A stretch of 64,000 nt of DNA from Ephemerocybe angulata (taxonomy: Eukaryota; Basidiomycota; Agaricomycetes; Agaricales; Psathyrellaceae), in contig JAACJK010000007.1 of assembly GCA_013368325.1 (NCBI GenBank), positions 124,001 to 188,000 on the forward strand, in the 5' to 3' direction. The translations under genes were made by a program, and so were the position numbers. Positions 27,618 to 41,500 of the stretch are shown here, piece by piece. Below the pieces are notes generated by a model, which saw only the letters and a program-made list of their open reading frames with translations, was not told the DNA's origin and did no database searches. Each line of letters opens with the position of its first letter. Within the stretch, counting starts at the first letter, position 1.

Positions 27618-28279
27618 TCATACGACGGTACCAGCGTTGGAAGCGATACGCGGCCAGAGATCCGCCTGGATGACTTGTGAGCAAACATTGGAAACAAGAT
27701 TTGAAAAGATCGACGTACGCATTCTTTTGCGACGGGGCCGGTGATAGCAGAACCCTTCATTTCACCCTTGGGGTTGACGATAACACCAGCGTTATCCTCG
27801 AAGTAGAGGAAGACACCGTCCCGTCGGCGCCATGCCTTGCGCTGGCGGACAATAACGGCGGGCATAGCTAACGATGCCAGTTTAATTTCAGTTTGACTGG
27901 GGCTTGGTAGCAGGACTCACTCTTCTTCCTGAGCTCGGGCTTTCCCTTCTTAACGGACGCGACAACCATGTCACCAACACCAGCATCTGGCAGCCTGTTG
28001 AGGCGGGCACCGAAACCGAAAGGCTCGATGATGAAGAGGGACTTGGCTCCGCTGTTGTCAGCGCAGTTAAGAACTGCGCCGACGGGGAGACCAAGAGTCA
28101 TTCGGTACTTGGTACCAGATGCACCACCGGCTGTTGTGGTTGTTCAGATCGACGATGGATTCGTTTTCATGGGCGAAAATTGGCGATTTGGAGGGGACGT
28201 TGGGGGACGGCGAGGGAGGAGACAAAGACCATTAGCTCGTCGTTGGAGTGCAGCGACGAAACAACGTACGTTTAGACAT
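27618..28279 (-). CDS. RPL23: Ribosomal protein uL14 (RPL23), 60S subunit
   Basis: Four exons (28279-28270, 28130-27921, 27867-27719, 27665-27618) give 138 aa. The protein lies at the subunit interface of the cytosolic 60S ribosome. Very conserved blocks: [78 protein letters not shown] and the end [16 protein letters not shown]. The first exon carries only ten coding bases, a common arrangement in fungal ribosomal-protein genes. No anomalies. Confidence 0.96.
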
Positions 28280-28527
28280 TTTTTGGGTCGGGGATGAGGA
28301 TCAGTCGCAGGCGGACACAACGATCACAACAGTGCCGCTCAAGGTTTCAGTGCCGAAACGGCCATCAGTCATGCTGTATAGTTCTTCGGAGATCTCCGGC
28401 TTAACCATTCTGGGTATGGGGTTTGATCCGTTGGTGCCTCGAGGTCCGGTCCAATCACACCGCGTCATTCCGAGAACCTGAGGCTTTGTATTTCATCGAA
28501 ACAGTATACGACGACATACTATCTATT

Positions 28528-29800
28528 CTATTCCGCCCCTTCGCCGGGAGGTGGTGTTGTCGGTTTGGGCTTTGGTCGAGCCTTGGGCTTAATCACCACT
28601 CCAGCCAACTTGTTCCGGGTCTCTCTGCCGACTTTGGGCGCCGATTCTCGACTCTGCTTTGCACCCATTGTCGACTTCGCGGTGGACGACGATGGAGGGG
28701 CAAGAGGTAGCATAGGCAACGGCGTTGAAGGTTTCGCCTGCTTCTTGTGCTGGGGCCCAGTGGGAGGTGCCGAATCCGCACCTGGCAGCGGACCAGCAGG
28801 CTTCATCGGGAGTGAATGGTGGTGGGGAAGCGTCGACGTCGAGGGCTTGGATTCGGCTTCCTTCTCCCTTTCCAGATCCCGTAACTTCGCCTCCATCATC
28901 GCGATCTTGGTCGAGGTTTTCCTGAAATGCCGAGGTCAGTGCTACAGCAAGGAGGGGTGAGCTGTGGGTGGAGTGGCGTACGGCTCTTGTCGATGATTGA
29001 GGCCTGTCTTGATGAGACTTATTGCCGTTGGACGGTTCATTTCCGCGGAGCCTTTCCTGTACTTGCTCCCCGAGAACCCAGTAGTGTTGCCGTACTGGTC
29101 GAGCGGCGCTTGCTGAGCATACGTGACGACGATCTTCCTCCCTCGGAGGAGCTTATCATGGGCCATCGTCAGCGCCTTCTTCGCTTCCTAGGACACCGAC
29201 AAGTGGTCAGTAAGGGTACGTTCTTGACATGGCCCGCCGAATTCAAGTAAAGTATGTAGTCTGCGCTCGTAATGACGATTGGTACGTCCAGGGGTTTGAG
29301 GATCATTCGTTCATGAGAGCACAGCGGGGGAAGAACCATGAGCAAACTGGAACTGGAGAAGGGCGGACCCGGCTGAGATGGATGTATGATACTCACTTCG
29401 TCCCTGCTGTACTCGATAAATGCATATCCACGCGGCTTCCCCTTGAGCGGGCCTGACTTGTGGAATAGGAAGTCGAGTTTCGTGACCTTTCCAAACTTGC
29501 TGAAGGCTCGGAGAACGGCGTATCTGAATGGGAGGTCAGGCCTTCTCATCCTTGTGGGACTGTGAACGGCAGGACGCACTCGTCTACTGTTGGATGGAGG
29601 TTTCCGATGTACAACCGGTCGGTGCTCAATACTTTCTTCGGCTGTTCGACTGGCTCGTATCGTTCAGGGACTAGCTGCGTGTTTGGTGCTGGGTAGGAGA
29701 GATGGTCATTGAAGGATCCAGAGGCATTCGCGGCAGGTGGAGAGGGGGCGACTTCTAGTTCCTCCAGGTCTTCGATTGTTACGTTGCTTGAGGTGGCCAT
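28528..29800 (-). CDS. RBM18-like RRM RNA-binding protein
   Basis: Begins MATSSNVTIEDLEELEV. A single RNA recognition motif spans the first two introns: RNP2 as RLYIGNLH, RNP1 as KPRGYAFIEY, with AVLRAFSKFGKVTKLDFLFH between. The order and the following GRKIVVTYAQQAP resemble the RBM18 family. The C-terminal third is Pro/Ser/Lys-rich and ends in KPKARPKPKPTTPPPGEG. It is probably a nuclear RNA-binding protein; its targets are unknown. The stop lies about 250 bases from the uL14 start, so that short gap serves as uL14 promoter. Confidence 0.85.
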
Positions 29801-29913
29801 TAAGTAGGTAGAAGTACTGTTGAGAAGCGCGTATGCTCCTGGACGCGGGCAAGGTCGTGGGGGTTAATAACAAGGCCTGCGATCAGCAGTGCTGAGACCA
29901 CATCAATGCCAGA

Positions 29914-29994
29914 GCATTAATGGGGTAGTGGTAACCTGGGTCGTTGCCATTCCGCTAGCTCGACCCGCCGGGGGTTCGATTCCCTCTTAATGCA
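29914..29994 (+). tRNA. tRNA-Gly(GCC) with 10-base intron
   Basis: The acceptor stem GCATTAA/TTAATGC pairs fully, with discriminator A. D arm GGGT-ACCT, anticodon stem GGTCG/CGACC, and T arm GGGGG-TTCGATT-CCCTC. The anticodon loop reads TT-GCC-A, then the intron TTCCGCTAGC, then T. A-box and B-box (GGTTCGATTCC) are present. A TTTTT pol III terminator follows at about 30001-30005. Confidence 0.93.
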
Positions 29995-30266
29995 TTCAAC
30001 TTTTTGCTCCGTCTTCCTTATCCTCGGGCCGCACAACTTATTTCTAATTTTTGGAGCTTCAATCAAGCCCAGGCCTCATATTCCAAGTTCCGAGTAGTAT
30101 TGCCAAACCCCGTTGAGATCCTTCCTGGGCGCCTGAGCTGCATGGACAAGTGCAATGGGTTTACGTCAGCGATGCTGTTCAAGATTCGGGAGTCACTGGT
30201 GACCGGTGACTGGCAATTACTGCTCTTTCTCTTCCACCACAACCCCCCGCTTGAATACCGGCAGTT

Positions 30267-31862
30267 ATGGAACTCACAGACATCCGACATCTCTTGAATT
30301 CGAACAACACACCCAATTCCATTGAAGGTGTCGCTCTCAAGGCAAAACTAGCCGAGCTGACTACATTATCCAATAGGCTACGGGCACAACTAGAGGAGGT
30401 GGAGGACCAGATAGCGCAGTACCGTGGCGTGCTATCCATAATGCGCTCCATGCCATGCGAAATACTGAGCCTGGTCTTTTCCTTCGCCTTTGAAGTGCCG
30501 TTGCCGCTAGACAGGGCCGGAAGGGATGTACTATTGACCTTTGGCCTGGTTTGTCGAAACTGGAGGAATGCGTCCCTTCTGAACCACCAATTCTGGTGCG
30601 GCCTCATCATATCCCCGGGTGACCTTCGTGATAGGGAGTCTTACGAAAAAATTGTCACCTGGTTTGGACGCGGTGGCCACTTCCCCAAGTCTCTCTATCT
30701 ATTATCGCCCCTTGGAGATCCCGACGCGAACGGCCTTCTTACCAGCGACACTACCTTAAAGCTGTTAACCCAGGGCCCCGTACTCGACCACCTTTCGTTT
30801 GAATGCGAAGATACCACTGTTCTGGATAAATTTGTCCACTCCTTTTATCGCGTTGAAGGCGTTGAACCCTTGAAACGCCCATGGGACAGCTTACGATCGT
30901 TGGAGGTCATCATTTCGGGAGGGGTCGTAGATGGATGGTATTTCCACACACGTGGGACCTCCAAAAACATATTCTTCTCTCTCCCACCTATCATATCCTT
31001 CTCATTGCGCTTTCCCAACCAGCACATCGCCTTCGATTCTGACTTGGCTTCCGTGCCTAGTTTGAAGCTCGGAATCCCTCAGTCACTGCTGGGGCGCTTG
31101 AAGTCTTTGGACATTACGTGCGGCTGGAAAGGACCCCACATCCTCTCCATCCTGCAGAGTTGCCGGAGACTCGAGTCTCTCACAGTAGACATGGATGGAA
31201 TGCCGTTTGACGAAGTTATCAGGCCGAGTATGCCTCTGGCGCAGCCCCCTCAATTCCTCCCCATCCGCCTCGCAAAGCTGCGCGTCCTGAGGCTCCAAAA
31301 CCAAGCCAAGACGCTTCGCCTTCTCGACTTCCTCATCACTCCGGCCCTCACCACGTTGGACATCAGCATGCAGGGGTGCGATGCATCGGCAAAACAACCA
31401 AATTGCGATTGGCTTGTGAACGCCATTATAGGATTAATCCAGGCTCGGTCGCATTGCGAAGACACCCTTCGTACCCTACGCCTGCACGACATGACATTTA
31501 ACGATCCGGGAGACCTCATCGCAATATTGGCCGTTCAACCCGCTCTGAGAAGCCTTACTCTTGACAAAATCAACCTACGCATCTTCAGTTGGTTTTGGCA
31601 GTCTCCGATTACGCGAGACACTCTTGCCAACCTCGTCAACCTCAGTGTCCTGCAAATCAGCTTGAAGGACTCCTACAACATCATGAAGGAAATCTTCGCC
31701 TTTTTTAAGGGTTGGGTACCGCGACACTGTGAAGTATGTTTGTCCTTCCAGGAAGCATTGATTCCGGACACAAATGCTGCGATTCGGTGCTGGAAAGGGA
31801 TGTACCCTGAACTCCTATCTAGTTGGGAGGATATGGGTATAAGCTTCAGCATCGTACCCTGA
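30267..31862 (+). CDS. F-box / LRR-like protein, single exon
   Basis: An uninterrupted 531-codon frame. Residues about 20-55 form a short coiled coil (LSNRLRAQLEEVEDQIAQYR), a common lead-in of Agaricomycete F-box proteins. The F-box-like segment MPCEILSLVFSFAFE and VCRNWRNASL follows near residues 60-110. The rest has leucine-rich, irregular repeats (LKSLDIT, LRVLRLQNQ, LTTLDIS, LRTLRLHD, LRSLTLDK). It is probably a substrate adaptor for an SCF ubiquitin ligase; the target is unknown. Lack of introns sets it apart from its neighbours. It lies between two near-identical tRNA-Gly genes. Confidence 0.8.
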   Translation: MELTDIRHLLNSNNTPNSIEGVALKAKLAELTTLSNRLRAQLEEVEDQIAQYRGVLSIMRSMPCEILSLVFSFAFEVPLPLDRAGRDVLLTFGLVCRNWRNASLLNHQFWCGLIISPGDLRDRESYEKIVTWFGRGGHFPKSLYLLSPLGDPDANGLLTSDTTLKLLTQGPVLDHLSFECEDTTVLDKFVHSFYRVEGVEPLKRPWDSLRSLEVIISGGVVDGWYFHTRGTSKNIFFSLPPIISFSLRFPNQHIAFDSDLASVPSLKLGIPQSLLGRLKSLDITCGWKGPHILSILQSCRRLESLTVDMDGMPFDEVIRPSMPLAQPPQFLPIRLAKLRVLRLQNQAKTLRLLDFLITPALTTLDISMQGCDASAKQPNCDWLVNAIIGLIQARSHCEDTLRTLRLHDMTFNDPGDLIAILAVQPALRSLTLDKINLRIFSWFWQSPITRDTLANLVNLSVLQISLKDSYNIMKEIFAFFKGWVPRHCEVCLSFQEALIPDTNAAIRCWKGMYPELLSSWEDMGISFSIVP

Positions 31863-32181
31863 ATGATCTGTTTTATGACCACATACTCACATTTTATACC
31901 TCGTTATCCATTCAGTGTATCTGGTTCTTATCGGCGCGGGAATGTACTCCGTAGATTATGCCTGGTGCACGAAGCCTTTCTCGGGAGTGTCGACGCTCAA
32001 TAACAGTAACGAAGTGATAGGAAATGACATGGTACACCTTTAGGCTTCGAGGAGCAGTCTGAGCCATGTAATTTGCCCCTTCCACCAGGGAGGTTTTGTG
32101 CTCGGCAGTTGATCTGGTGGGCGACAGAGGATCTTGGGAGGGTCTTCAGAATGAGGATTCGTGAATGACCGAGGCCCTATC
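31863..32181. other. Intergenic, F-box 3' flank
   Basis: No gene is visible. The end of this interval immediately precedes the second tRNA-Gly gene. Confidence 0.5.
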
Positions 32182-32265
32182 GCATTAATGGGGTAGTGGT
32201 AACCTGGGTCGTTGCCATCCGAGCGCTAGCTCGACCCGCCGGGGGTTCGATTCCCTCTTAATGCA
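32182..32265 (+). tRNA. tRNA-Gly(GCC) with 13-base intron
   Basis: The mature sequence is identical to the tRNA at 29914-29994. The intron reads TCCGAGCGCTAGC, three bases longer and different at its 5' side. A TTTT pol III stop follows at 32266-32269. The immediate 3' flank still resembles that of the first copy (GCTCC…CTTCCT), indicating a segmental duplication. Confidence 0.93.
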
Positions 32266-32769
32266 TTTTGCTCATTTTGGCTCCAGCTTCCTAATTCTAA
32301 ATCCTGGCCCCCTGGGCCCTGCCTCTCGAGTCTCGAGTCTCCAGAGTCCACGCCTTAACTTCAGTCACAGACTTGCAAGTTCAAGTGTGGCTCCGAGACT
32401 CCGAGAGTCCGCTTCATTTTCTTTCACGTTGCAAAGAGACACATCCCGCCATCCGTGCGATTCTAAAACTATCCATAGGCGCCCCGCACAAGGTTCCTCA
32501 TTTACTATGTCCTCTTCTCATCAAGTCTCCTACGATCTAGCAGCGGTGATACAGAGGGTTGACTACTTACTGTGGTGACTGTTTGTGTTCCTCAAAACTG
32601 CTTACCTCCGTCGTTGTTGGATTGTTCGTTGCCATGGCCAAGTGTCCTATTCCATGATGTTAACGTTCGAGTGGCCATCAGCTCGCTCGTTTCTTGAATC
32701 CGTTCTTTCACTTGTACCACCACCGCGAGCGTCGCTGAGCGAGCTCTTTTGATCTATCCTTCTTATACC
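32266..32769. other. Promoter and leader of MARVEL-like gene
   Basis: An open frame of 105 codons here has no motif and is probably chance. The CT-rich stretch around 32690-32760 fits a fungal 5' leader. Confidence 0.4.
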
Positions 32770-33732
32770 ATGGGCTTTTCTACTGTCGGGAAGAAGAAGG
32801 TGGCTAGCCATGGTGCGTGTTCATGGTTAAGCGCCCACCAATGATGCCAGTATTGATGACGATTGGGATCCTTGGGTTAGCTGTCCTTCTTGTTCTTGAT
32901 CTCGTCGTTCTTGGGCTTGCGGTCAAGGTCAACAAGTTCAATGAGTTTTTCTGTACGTTGTTTGGTTGTTTGAATACAACCTGGGCTGCCTGGCGCCCAT
33001 ACTAAAGTTTGGGCTTTACTGCAGATGTTGCGGATTTGTTCCCCCTTGCACTCTCTATTGTCACACTCGTTTTCCTCTTCTTCATGTTTGTCTCCCCCTT
33101 TCTCCCTTTTCCGGGCCTTCGGCTGGAGCACTAACATCACGCAGGATAAGCATTGACTTCGCCCTCGACCATTCATGGACCGGCTTTCCTCAGACGGAGA
33201 TTGGAGTTTTGGGCATACTCAGTATACTCTGGCTTTGTGAGTTTCAGAGGTTCTAAACCTCTGGTCGCATTCATGTGGATCTAAATACTAATCTCAAACA
33301 GCATTCAACGCGTTCTCAACGTCGAGATGGAAAGATATGCCAATGAATTGTGGATCCATTCCCTTAGGTGTGACACACATCTGCAAAATCACCCATTATC
33401 CTCTGACGACGATAACCATCCTTTCAGACTTCCCTGCTGAGAGGACCTGGTGCCGCGACGTCCAAGCTCTCAAAGCATTTGTATGGATCACGTTCGCCGT
33501 GTGTAAGTCCACCTTGCCTCTGCGCTCGTACATCTGCCTAAGTCGCATAATAGGCGCTGGTATCGTTCTCTGTACAGCGCGCTATTGTATCACGCAGCGC
33601 CAGCGAGGAAACAAACACATCTTCTCCATGCCCCTCTCTCGGTACCGCTCGCGGCTCAACCCAACCTCCCACTACACGACATACAGTGCCGGGAGAGGAA
33701 GTGAGTTCCTGCAGCAATTCGAGAAGATCTAA
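32770..33732 (+). CDS. Four-helix MARVEL-like membrane protein
   Basis: Seven small exons (32770-32812, 32851-32952, 33025-33085, 33145-33236, 33302-33367, 33428-33502, 33554-33732) splice into 205 aa in one frame. Four hydrophobic helices are visible: LMTIGILGLAVLLVLDLVVL (about 16-40), LFPLALSIVTLVFLFFMI (about 53-70), IGVLGILSILWLSFNAF (about 87-105) and AFVWITFAVCAGIVLCTARY (about 138-158). A basic cytosolic tail rich in Arg, Ser and Tyr follows. The topology and the polar loop between helices 3 and 4 resemble fungal MARVEL-domain proteins of plasma-membrane subdomains. The family call rests on topology only, and intron 1 (38 bases) is unusually short. Confidence 0.65.
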
Positions 33733-34079
33733 GGAAAGAATCCATGAATGTGATCACCAAAAGGGCTGGCCGGTTTACCTCCCTATATACCCTACTCTCC
33801 AACTTCCCCTGTACCTGTAACTTATAAAATATGCCAAGTGCGTTGATCAGCCCAGAAATACATGGTATATAGATGACAAGGTGGACTACCAGAGCCGCTC
33901 CCACTACAGAATAAATACACCAGTAGCGACATAACAAGATTTACAAACAAGAAGGAAGGGATACATTCGAGGTACATACACGTGTATCAATCGGAATGGT
34001 TGGCTGAGTGAATGAAGTGTCCGTGCAGAGGAAGGGAGGACAGGTGACAAGGGAATTCAAAGCTTAAGCAGACATCGAC
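33733..34079. other. Convergent 3' region
   Basis: Holds the 3' ends of the MARVEL-like gene and the kinase gene. Nothing else is visible. Confidence 0.5.
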
Positions 34080-36247
<2,168 letters not shown>

Positions 36248-36414
36248 GACGGATACAACGCGACGAGGAGGAGATATCGCAAGGCGCTGCCCGCGAGGAT
36301 GGGGTTGGAAGGCAAGATGGCTGTGGCGGGTGATACTACCCCCGCACGGTTACTGATCAGAGCACGCGTTATCAATCTCAACCCATATAGTGTATTCATC
36401 ACTCTAACTCTAAT

Positions 36415-38232
36415 CTATTGTCCATTCCTTGTCCATTCCCCACACTCCCTCGCGAATCGTTCCATCGCCCTTGCCGAGACACTGCAGGCCACGTTCTGCA
36501 ATAGCGGCGCGTCAGCAAGGGAACCGAAGGGGAGGTGGCGAGTGGGGGACATACCTTCTCCACAATAAAAGGGTCCATAACGCGTATAGGGATGCTCAGG
36601 AAGGGCGGACCAGATAGTGGCATTGACGTTGTAAGGACAAGATTCGAGACGTCGTTTGTATCTCGCCGCTCCACTATCCCGCCTTCTCGAATGGAAACCA
36701 TTTGGGTGTTGTACTTGAATTCATGTGCCCAAAATCTAGGACGAAGTTGCAGTCAAGATCCCAAGCCGACATAGGGATAAATAACATACTGAAACCAATC
36801 TCGCAGGAGACCTTGCTGGTTCGGGAGATGTGGGGGCTGCTTCCAGCTAGGAGGTTTGGTATAGAAACGACAGTCGCAGCATGTTGGACGAGGTCGCGTT
36901 CGCCAAAAGTTCATATTATATCCGCTAGCTTCGAGAGGCGGTAGATGAGCTTGTAAGTTTGGTAGATAGCCGCGATGCTATCGGTACAGCACTGGTCAGG
37001 CGAGTGAGGAGGAGCCAAAAAAATCAACTTACCTGGAGAAACCCAATTGTCATCATCGTGAGGGCATAGCTGCTAAACGACCTGAGCTCCCCTGAGGGAG
37101 GGTTGGAGCTGTTCAAGCCCTTCGACTTTGCCCATGTCTTGATGGAGAATAGTAGAGGCCGAAGAGTAACCATGTTACTGCAGTAGGCATTAATGAGATC
37201 TGAGTTGAAGATACCGAGCCTCTCATTGATATTAATGTCGCAGTCAAGGGAAGTCAACGGATCCCTGAATTGGACTATGCAATATTCGTGGTCAGAGAAT
37301 AGCCATCAAGCAACCGTATCATAGACACTAACCAATCGGTACAGAGGCCCGCGGAATAGACTTGATCTGCGTGAAGCCGGCTCGTCGTAAGGTGTCCGCC
37401 ACTCGTCTGGAAGGGATAGTTGAATTAGAAGGACGAGCAGAGAGAGAAATCAACGCACCGAACGTCATAAATAGCTATGCATTTCATTAAGATAGGAAGT
37501 TGTATAGGAGTGTATAGACTGTGCGCACCAGGTTGTTTTCTTTTATCATCTGGGGAAATCCCATGAGGACGTGATGGGTCCTTTAGGTTGGAAATTAGTA
37601 GGTATGCATGAAAGGAGGAGGAGTCACGTACAATTATGACCATGTCCACGTCTGCTTCCGAGGAAGAGACACCATAACTAGGTTAGATGTAAGTGTGCTA
37701 TCCGAGGGTGAAGCGACACACCACGTACCGGGTGCTGCCAAATGGCTGCACTTCATATTCAGACCCAAACTTCTCCTTGATGACCCGAGTGAGGCGCCTC
37801 ATTGTCGCGCTCCTACGTTTTCGGACGTTTTCTGGAGCATCTTGGAAGAAGTACGAAGGCTGGGAATTCAGATGAGCCAGAACGCCAGTTAAGCGCGCAG
37901 CCGGGGCTCGGACTCACTGCACTCTCGGACTTGAACTCGTATAGATTAGGATGAGGTTTTCCTTTTCTCTTGACAGAAGGCTGCCGGTCGGGTGTCGAAT
38001 GTGTTGCCACGTTTAGAAGGAGACTTCGTGTTTCGTCAAATCCTTGGGTGCTTCGTTTTGGCGACGCTTCCGATTCCTGGTCGGTGGATATATTCGCGCG
38101 TTCCCTGCGTTCTACAGCTCTCTCTCTCGTCGAGTGACCATATTTTCGATTTTTTGAAGATGCTGGACAAGGTTGCACGTTCACGGAGGGCCGGCAGCGA
38201 AGAGTCAAGAGGGATGAAGGAAAGCGGAACAT
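36415..38232 (-). CDS. Cid1/TRF-type non-canonical nucleotidyltransferase
   Basis: The family adds A or U residues to RNA 3' ends. The catalytic block is restored across an intron as FGSTRYGVSSSEADVDMVI, with the DxD metal pair. The third acidic residue fits LDCDININERLG (about 37230-37250), followed by RPLLFSIKTWAKSKGLN and a PAP-associated-like C-terminal part with ALTMMTIGFLQ. The last exons give VSIREGGIVERR, PIRVMDPFIVEK and VACSVSARAMERFARECG, ending at the TAG at 36415. The first exon (from 38232) is Arg-rich and low in acidic residues, so a mitochondrial presequence is possible but unproven. The stop lies 167 bases before the next kinase gene, same strand. Middle exon limits are less certain. 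Confidence 0.75.
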
Positions 38233-38513
38233 GCACCAAAGGAAAACGAGGAAATGATCAAGTTACCGACGTCACGAAGTCCCACGCCTCAAGAAACGTT
38301 AGAGTGTCATAAAATGCCATGAAAGTGCGATGATACAAATGGTACTGAGGTCGGAAGAATACAATAGTGAGTACACACGCTACATGGAAGATATCCAGTG
38401 TCCACAATGTGAATGGTATGAGTACAACGTGAGGAGAGCAAGAAACCAAGGCACCAACGAGAGATCAAACGAATGACACGAAAACTAAAAGATTGTATAG
38501 GTATATAACCACA

Positions 38514-41500
38514 CTATGTGCGCGGCGATGAGGAGCCTGGACGGTCTAGCCGAGTCTTGATACTTTCCAATTCCCTCTCCAAGCTGCCGTATCGTTAGCG
38601 TTATTATCTATAAGAAGTGAACTCCGCGTACTTAAGAGCTTTTTGCCTGTAATCAGCCGCCTCCCGCTCAGCTCTCCGTTTCCCCGCTTGGAGGTTAAGT
38701 TCTTCGGTGTGCAGAGCGTCCATTGCTTGTCTCATGTGGGACATCTGGGCTTCGTAGATCTTGCGTTCGTCTTCGAGTCTGGTGCGCTGCCGTTCCGAAT
38801 CTATCAGATGCGATGCTTAACCGCGAATCCGCTGATCAGGGTGAGAGGGTAATACGCACTATCTGGCTTGTCCTTATGTGAGCTTTGTAGCTGGCTCGAC
38901 AACTCTTCAATCTTGGGGTCGACCTTCCGACTGCCTCCCAGGGAAAGCCTCGAGGGACTGGCATACGACCTCGTCTCAAGGTCTATGATTCGGACGTTGA
39001 GCTCCTTGATCTGCTTCTCGAGGCTGGCCTGAAGGGGTACATTAGTTACTTGCACTCACACTGTAGTCTAATTTCCTTACATTAAGCCGCTCCAACTCTG
39101 AGTTCTCAACACGAATCTTGCCCAGCTCCATCTGGCAGTCATTCGCATACGACTCGGCCTTCTTCATCCTGTTGAGAGAATTATTGACCCGGTCTTCTTG
39201 TTCCTCCAGAGAACGTTCGAGATCTTGCTTCCTGAGGTGTAATCGCTGGAACTCGGCGTCTGCAGACATCTTGCTGGAATCTGTGTTGTCGAACTTGATA
39301 GTCTCAAGCTCAGCCTGCAGAGCACGTCGGGCCTTTTGAAGGAGCGCTCTATCCGCCTCTGCGTCATCGAGGACCGCTCGGAGTTCCCTGACCTGGGAAT
39401 GAAGAGCGACAATCTGGGACTGCTGTTCGGCCTGGCCGCCTGTTGACGCTTCATAAGCCTTTTCAAGGTCACGAATCTTCGTTTCCATGCGCTCCTTCTC
39501 CTTTTTCCATCCACCACTGTTGTAGACCTCGTCGTCGAGTCGGAGGTGCAACTCATCGTAATCAGAGCGAAGCTTTCTGTTCTCCTCCCGAAGCCGGCTA
39601 AGGTTGTCTCGTTGCGACTGTAGCTCTATACGTGAATCAATCAATCAGCAAAGCCAGCTCACAAAGGCGGAATAAAGCTTCCTTACCTTCGCTGAGCTGA
39701 GCAAGTTCAGCTGATCAGATCGTAGTTTAAGTATGGGACGACCAGTCGACTAGATTAAAGGCTTACCCTGGTACTTCTTCCTGGTCTGGTCGATAGTGAA
39801 ATCGCGGTCTGTAAGGTCCTTTTGATGCCTCTCTCGGGCATCCTCCAATTCCTCGACTAGATGCTGGCGAAGTAAATCTGTTTCCGACGTTTCGCGGCCT
39901 CCATCAGACAGTTTACCCTTGAGGTCTCGTATTTGCTTGTCGTAATCACGAAGACGGTCTTGCAATTTCTTTCTGTCCGCAGCCAGCTCTTCGTGTTGCT
40001 TCTCGAGGTCAGAAAGTGCACGCCGAGCTATAAGTAGTTCCGTCAGTAACTGCATCCAAACAAAACATGCTCTTTGCTTACCAGCTGCCTCTCCTCGAGC
40101 TGCTTTGGCGCGTGCGATTTCTGTTGCCTCAATGCGTTCGACGTAACCGCTCTCCTTCGTCTTGTAAGCCTCGATCACAGTCTTGAGCTCCTCACGGGCA
40201 GCTGACAACGCGGCGGTTTTCACCTCAGCGTCTTGACCTCGGGTTTGCATCTGTTTTCTCGCATCTAGAGAAGTTCTCAGCATGACAGCATTACGTCGTC
40301 ATTGACAAGAGGTATATCTTACCGCTCGCTTCAGCCTTTGCTTGTTCTGCCTGTTGCCGAGCTTCACGAATCTCATCTTGCAGCCGGCTCTTGACTTGAG
40401 TGAACTCTCGATTCTGCGCCTTCTGGGCATCGAGTTCTGCTTGAACAGTGCGTTGCTGCACGAGCTAGAAAGCAAATTAGGCGTGTTAACCCATCCCGGT
40501 AGCAAGATTAACTTACCAGAGCTTTACGAGACTCGTCAAGGCGAGCATAACCCTCCCTCTCATCGGCCAAGGTCTTCTGGAACTTGGTCCACATCGCCTG
40601 GACGCCGTCAATTTGCGCTGTCTCTGCAGCCCGCCGCGCTTCAGCCTCGTCCTTGAGCAGTTCCGAGAGCTTTTGGTTCTCCTTCACCAAGCGAGCCTTG
40701 TACTGCTGCAGGAAATGCCTCGACCCGTCGCTCTTTTCAAGCTCTGAGGTCATCTCTCGAATTGAAATTTCAAGATGATGGCGAACGCGATCCGAGGCGG
40801 CCATTTGGACTTCCAGGACTTGGACTTGCTGTTTCAAGGCAGCCACCTGTTTGTTCTCGACAATTCGCGAGGGCGTGGAGACAGTCGATCCTCCAGATCG
40901 CTTTTTGGGAGTCGAAGGATTGTATGCCGGAAGCTCGTGGGCGGCACTAGACCTAGACACCTTGGCACGAGCGGTGATCTCCTTATTGAGAGCTTCATCT
41001 GCGAGTTGGAGTTCTTTCAGCAGGCGGCTCTGGAAGTCCCTTTCGTCTCCCTTTCCGTGCAGAATGAGTCGGCGGATCTCCTCGTGCTGACGTTCGAGGT
41101 GTTCGCGAATCTTGACGGCAGTCGATCTTGCATTGTCCGATTCAGAAAGTTGGTCTTCCAATGTCGCAATTCGGCTCTCATACTGTCGCTGCAGCTTGGC
41201 AAATGAGTTGTTGGCGTCGGTTTCGTCGACAAGGCGCTCGAGCTCCGCTTCTAGGTTGTCCTTGGATCGTTGAGAGGCCTGCAGTTGATCGCTTAATTCC
41301 CCAACCTGAGACTGTGTGGCCTTGAGATCAGCCTGCAAGCGACGGATGTTGAGCTCGAGATCGCTTTTGGCACGCCTCTCCTTCTCCAAGTCCTGGAGGA
41401 CCTTTATCGTTTTCTCCTCTTGGGCCTTGGCATTCTTTTCCCGCAGTCTCAATCCCCGCTCCTTCTCCTGCTGTAAATCTTCCGCTTCGCCTGCGAGCCG

